A stretch of DNA of 15,644 nucleotides from Elusimicrobiota bacterium. GTDB lineage: Bacteria; Elusimicrobiota; Elusimicrobia; Elusimicrobiales; UBA9959. The notes beneath the pieces are model-generated. The model was given only the letters and a program-made list of their open reading frames with translations, did no database searches and was not told the origin of the DNA. Shown piece by piece: positions 14,614-15,644 of this stretch. The stretch spans positions 1-15,644 of the forward strand of contig DAOWCC010000030.1 in NCBI GenBank assembly GCA_030639665.1, given 5' to 3'. The position numbers and the translations under genes are program-made. Numbering within the stretch: position 1 is the first letter of the stretch; each line of letters starts with the position of its first letter.

Positions 14614-14647
14614 GCGCGGCTTATCCCGCCTTTGGCTGGAGCCGCGC
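14614..14647. terminator. G+C-rich hairpin after accB
   Basis: GCGCGGCT (14614-14621) pairs perfectly with AGCCGCGC (14640-14647); an inner GCC-TTT-GGC (14628-14636) makes a second stem. The A-run is on the left side, so on the minus strand the hairpin is followed by a T-rich tract. On the plus strand there is no T-run, so termination of accB transcripts may be partial. It could equally be a palindromic intergenic repeat unit. Confidence 0.5.
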
Positions 14648-14690
14648 TACAATTCGGTGGGAGAAGTAAAATTTCTAATAGGGCAAACAC

Positions 14691-14924
14691 ATGGATGAAG
14701 CTTCTAAATTCGGCGAAAGCATTATAAACAACTCAACCAAGATTCTCCAAATTTTAAAAAATGACGGAGAAATGACATCATGGGATTTAAAGCTTAAACT
14801 GCATTTATCAAGCTCCGCTTTGTATCTGGCTCTCGGACAGCTCTTTGCCAATAAAGATATCGAGCTATGTCAAAAAGATTTAACTTATATAATCAAACCC
14901 CTGCCTAAAACCGAAAACACCTAA
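14691..14924 (+). CDS. Small winged-helix protein (DUF2582-like)
   Basis: The 77-residue product fits one winged helix-turn-helix domain: helix 1 NSTKILQILKNDGEM, helix 2 TSWDLKLKLHL, recognition-type helix SSSALYLALGQLFANK, and a beta wing DIELCQKDLTYIIKP. The LYLALGxL signature and overall size match the DUF2582 family (PF10771) as I recall it. Whether it binds DNA is not shown. A weak AGGG lies eight bases upstream of the ATG. It is 11 bases ahead of ftsK, so the two are probably cotranscribed. The window shows no target or ligand domain. Confidence 0.75.
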   Translation: MDEASKFGESIINNSTKILQILKNDGEMTSWDLKLKLHLSSSALYLALGQLFANKDIELCQKDLTYIIKPLPKTENT

Positions 14925-14935
14925 GGCTCTGAGAA

Positions 14936-15644
14936 ATGCCAAGATCCGTTAAAAAAAGATTCGCGTCCAGGAAAAGCAAAAAAAACGGTTTGCGTTACCT
15001 TGTTTATTGGATGCTTTCTTTCGCATCCGCGCTATGGCTTGCCTGGATAATCTATATACCTTCGCCCGACGGCTTTATAGCCGAAAAACTATCGGGAGTT
15101 TTCCATTCTTTTCTAGGTCATTCCGCTTACTTGCTTCCTCTGCTGTTTCTTTACGGCCTTATAGCCATAGTTTCAAAATTAAACAAACCCCATAAAGGTA
15201 TTTTAACTCTTATAGGCGGCATCGCTTTAATCATGGGTTCCATTTCATGCGCCCTTGATCTTATCTCCTTTAAAGGTGGCCAGCTTGGCGGCGTGGTAAC
15301 TGAAATATTTTTTAAAATGTTCGGCAATCCCGGCGTTATACTCCTTTCAGCCGTAATGTTTATAGTCGGCATCCAAATACTTTTTAAAATTTCATGGGCT
15401 AAATCCATAAAGAAATGGTCCGCTGCCATAATCAGCGATTATAAACATTGGATGGCGGCTAAAAAAGAACTTCAAAACAAGCTCAATACTTTCAGCCAAA
15501 AGAAAGAAACTGTTTATCCGTCCATGACTCCGATACCGGAAGCGGAAAAACCTCAGGAAACAAAAATAGTTCGCCATCGCACTACTGAAACAAGAACGCC
15601 CGCGCCCGAAACGGAAGAGACTGTTTCTCCAGCCGCGCCTTCCA
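14936..15644 (+). CDS. ftsK: DNA translocase FtsK, N-terminal part, cut by window edge
   Basis: From the ATG at 14936 the frame stays open to the right edge (236 codons). After a basic cytoplasmic start (MPRSVKKRFASRKSKK) there are four hydrophobic segments at about 20-41, 62-81, 88-109 and 132-151, the 4TM arrangement of FtsK/SpoIIIE proteins. A polar Glu/Pro/Thr-rich linker then begins (about 190-236), as expected before the RecA-like motor. FtsK anchors at the septum and pumps the chromosome terminus during division. The ATPase and gamma domains lie outside the window, so the call rests on topology, composition and the usual nearness to rpsO-pnp. The ribosome binding site is weak (AAGG overlapping the previous stop). 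Confidence 0.82.
   Translation, partial: MPRSVKKRFASRKSKKNGLRYLVYWMLSFASALWLAWIIYIPSPDGFIAEKLSGVFHSFLGHSAYLLPLLFLYGLIAIVSKLNKPHKGILTLIGGIALIMGSISCALDLISFKGGQLGGVVTEIFFKMFGNPGVILLSAVMFIVGIQILFKISWAKSIKKWSAAIISDYKHWMAAKKELQNKLNTFSQKKETVYPSMTPIPEAEKPQETKIVRHRTTETRTPAPETEETVSPAAPS

Noticed and set aside
14648..14653. TACAAT as a -10 element for the winged-helix gene
   Set aside because: It has no TGn extension and no -35 at a usable distance, and it overlaps the right edge of the hairpin.
1..15644. CRISPR arrays, tRNA or rRNA genes, intact transposases, phage genes
   Set aside because: I found no regularly spaced long repeats, no cloverleaf-like sequence in the short gaps, and no transposase or phage protein motifs.

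Overview
The window looks like core chromosome of an AT-rich, probably Gram-negative (diderm) bacterium from a poorly sampled phylum. Pointers are a lipobox-bearing thioredoxin protein, a signal-peptide oligopeptidase B, a membrane-anchored M23 peptidase, a divergent glutamine synthetase clade and an rpsO-pnp-accB-(winged helix)-ftsK string. Elusimicrobiota or Omnitrophota is my best guess from the general feel of the proteins; nothing in the window proves it.

Left part (1-6334). A minus-strand pair, a DUF4404 protein followed by a secreted oligopeptidase B (cut by the left edge), is divergent from a plus-strand pair: the stand-alone CinA C-terminal/PncC amidase and a TlpA-like lipoprotein. 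Two more minus-strand genes, glutamine synthetase and an M23 peptidase, converge on the TlpA gene. The gap between the TlpA and M23 genes holds a hairpin and a degenerate repeat-rich stretch.

Middle (6335-10670). A plus-strand sugar module: a fused beta-phosphoglucomutase/trehalose-6-phosphate phosphatase followed by a GH65 disaccharide phosphorylase. Together they link trehalose-6-phosphate or another alpha-glucoside, beta-glucose-1-phosphate and glucose-6-phosphate. The module ends in a hairpin whose loop is the GH65 stop codon.

Right-middle (10671-11694). The only accessory-looking part: an 8-bp degenerate tandem repeat, a hairpin, and a Pycsar-type two-TM effector gene (PycTM/DUF5706-like) broken by a MITE-like element of about 277 bp with 31-bp imperfect terminal inverted repeats. 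No nucleotide cyclase is present, so this looks like the relic of an anti-phage effector.

Right part (11695-15644). A textbook sigma70 promoter (TTGACA-17-TATAAT) drives rpsO-pnp, followed by accB (no accC beside it), a small DUF2582-type winged-helix protein and the N-terminal part of FtsK, which runs off the right edge.

No tRNA, rRNA, CRISPR array or intact transposase was seen. No gene-free stretch exceeds about 300 bases. I do not see a clearly new system; the interrupted Pycsar effector and the trehalose module are the most rewarding items.
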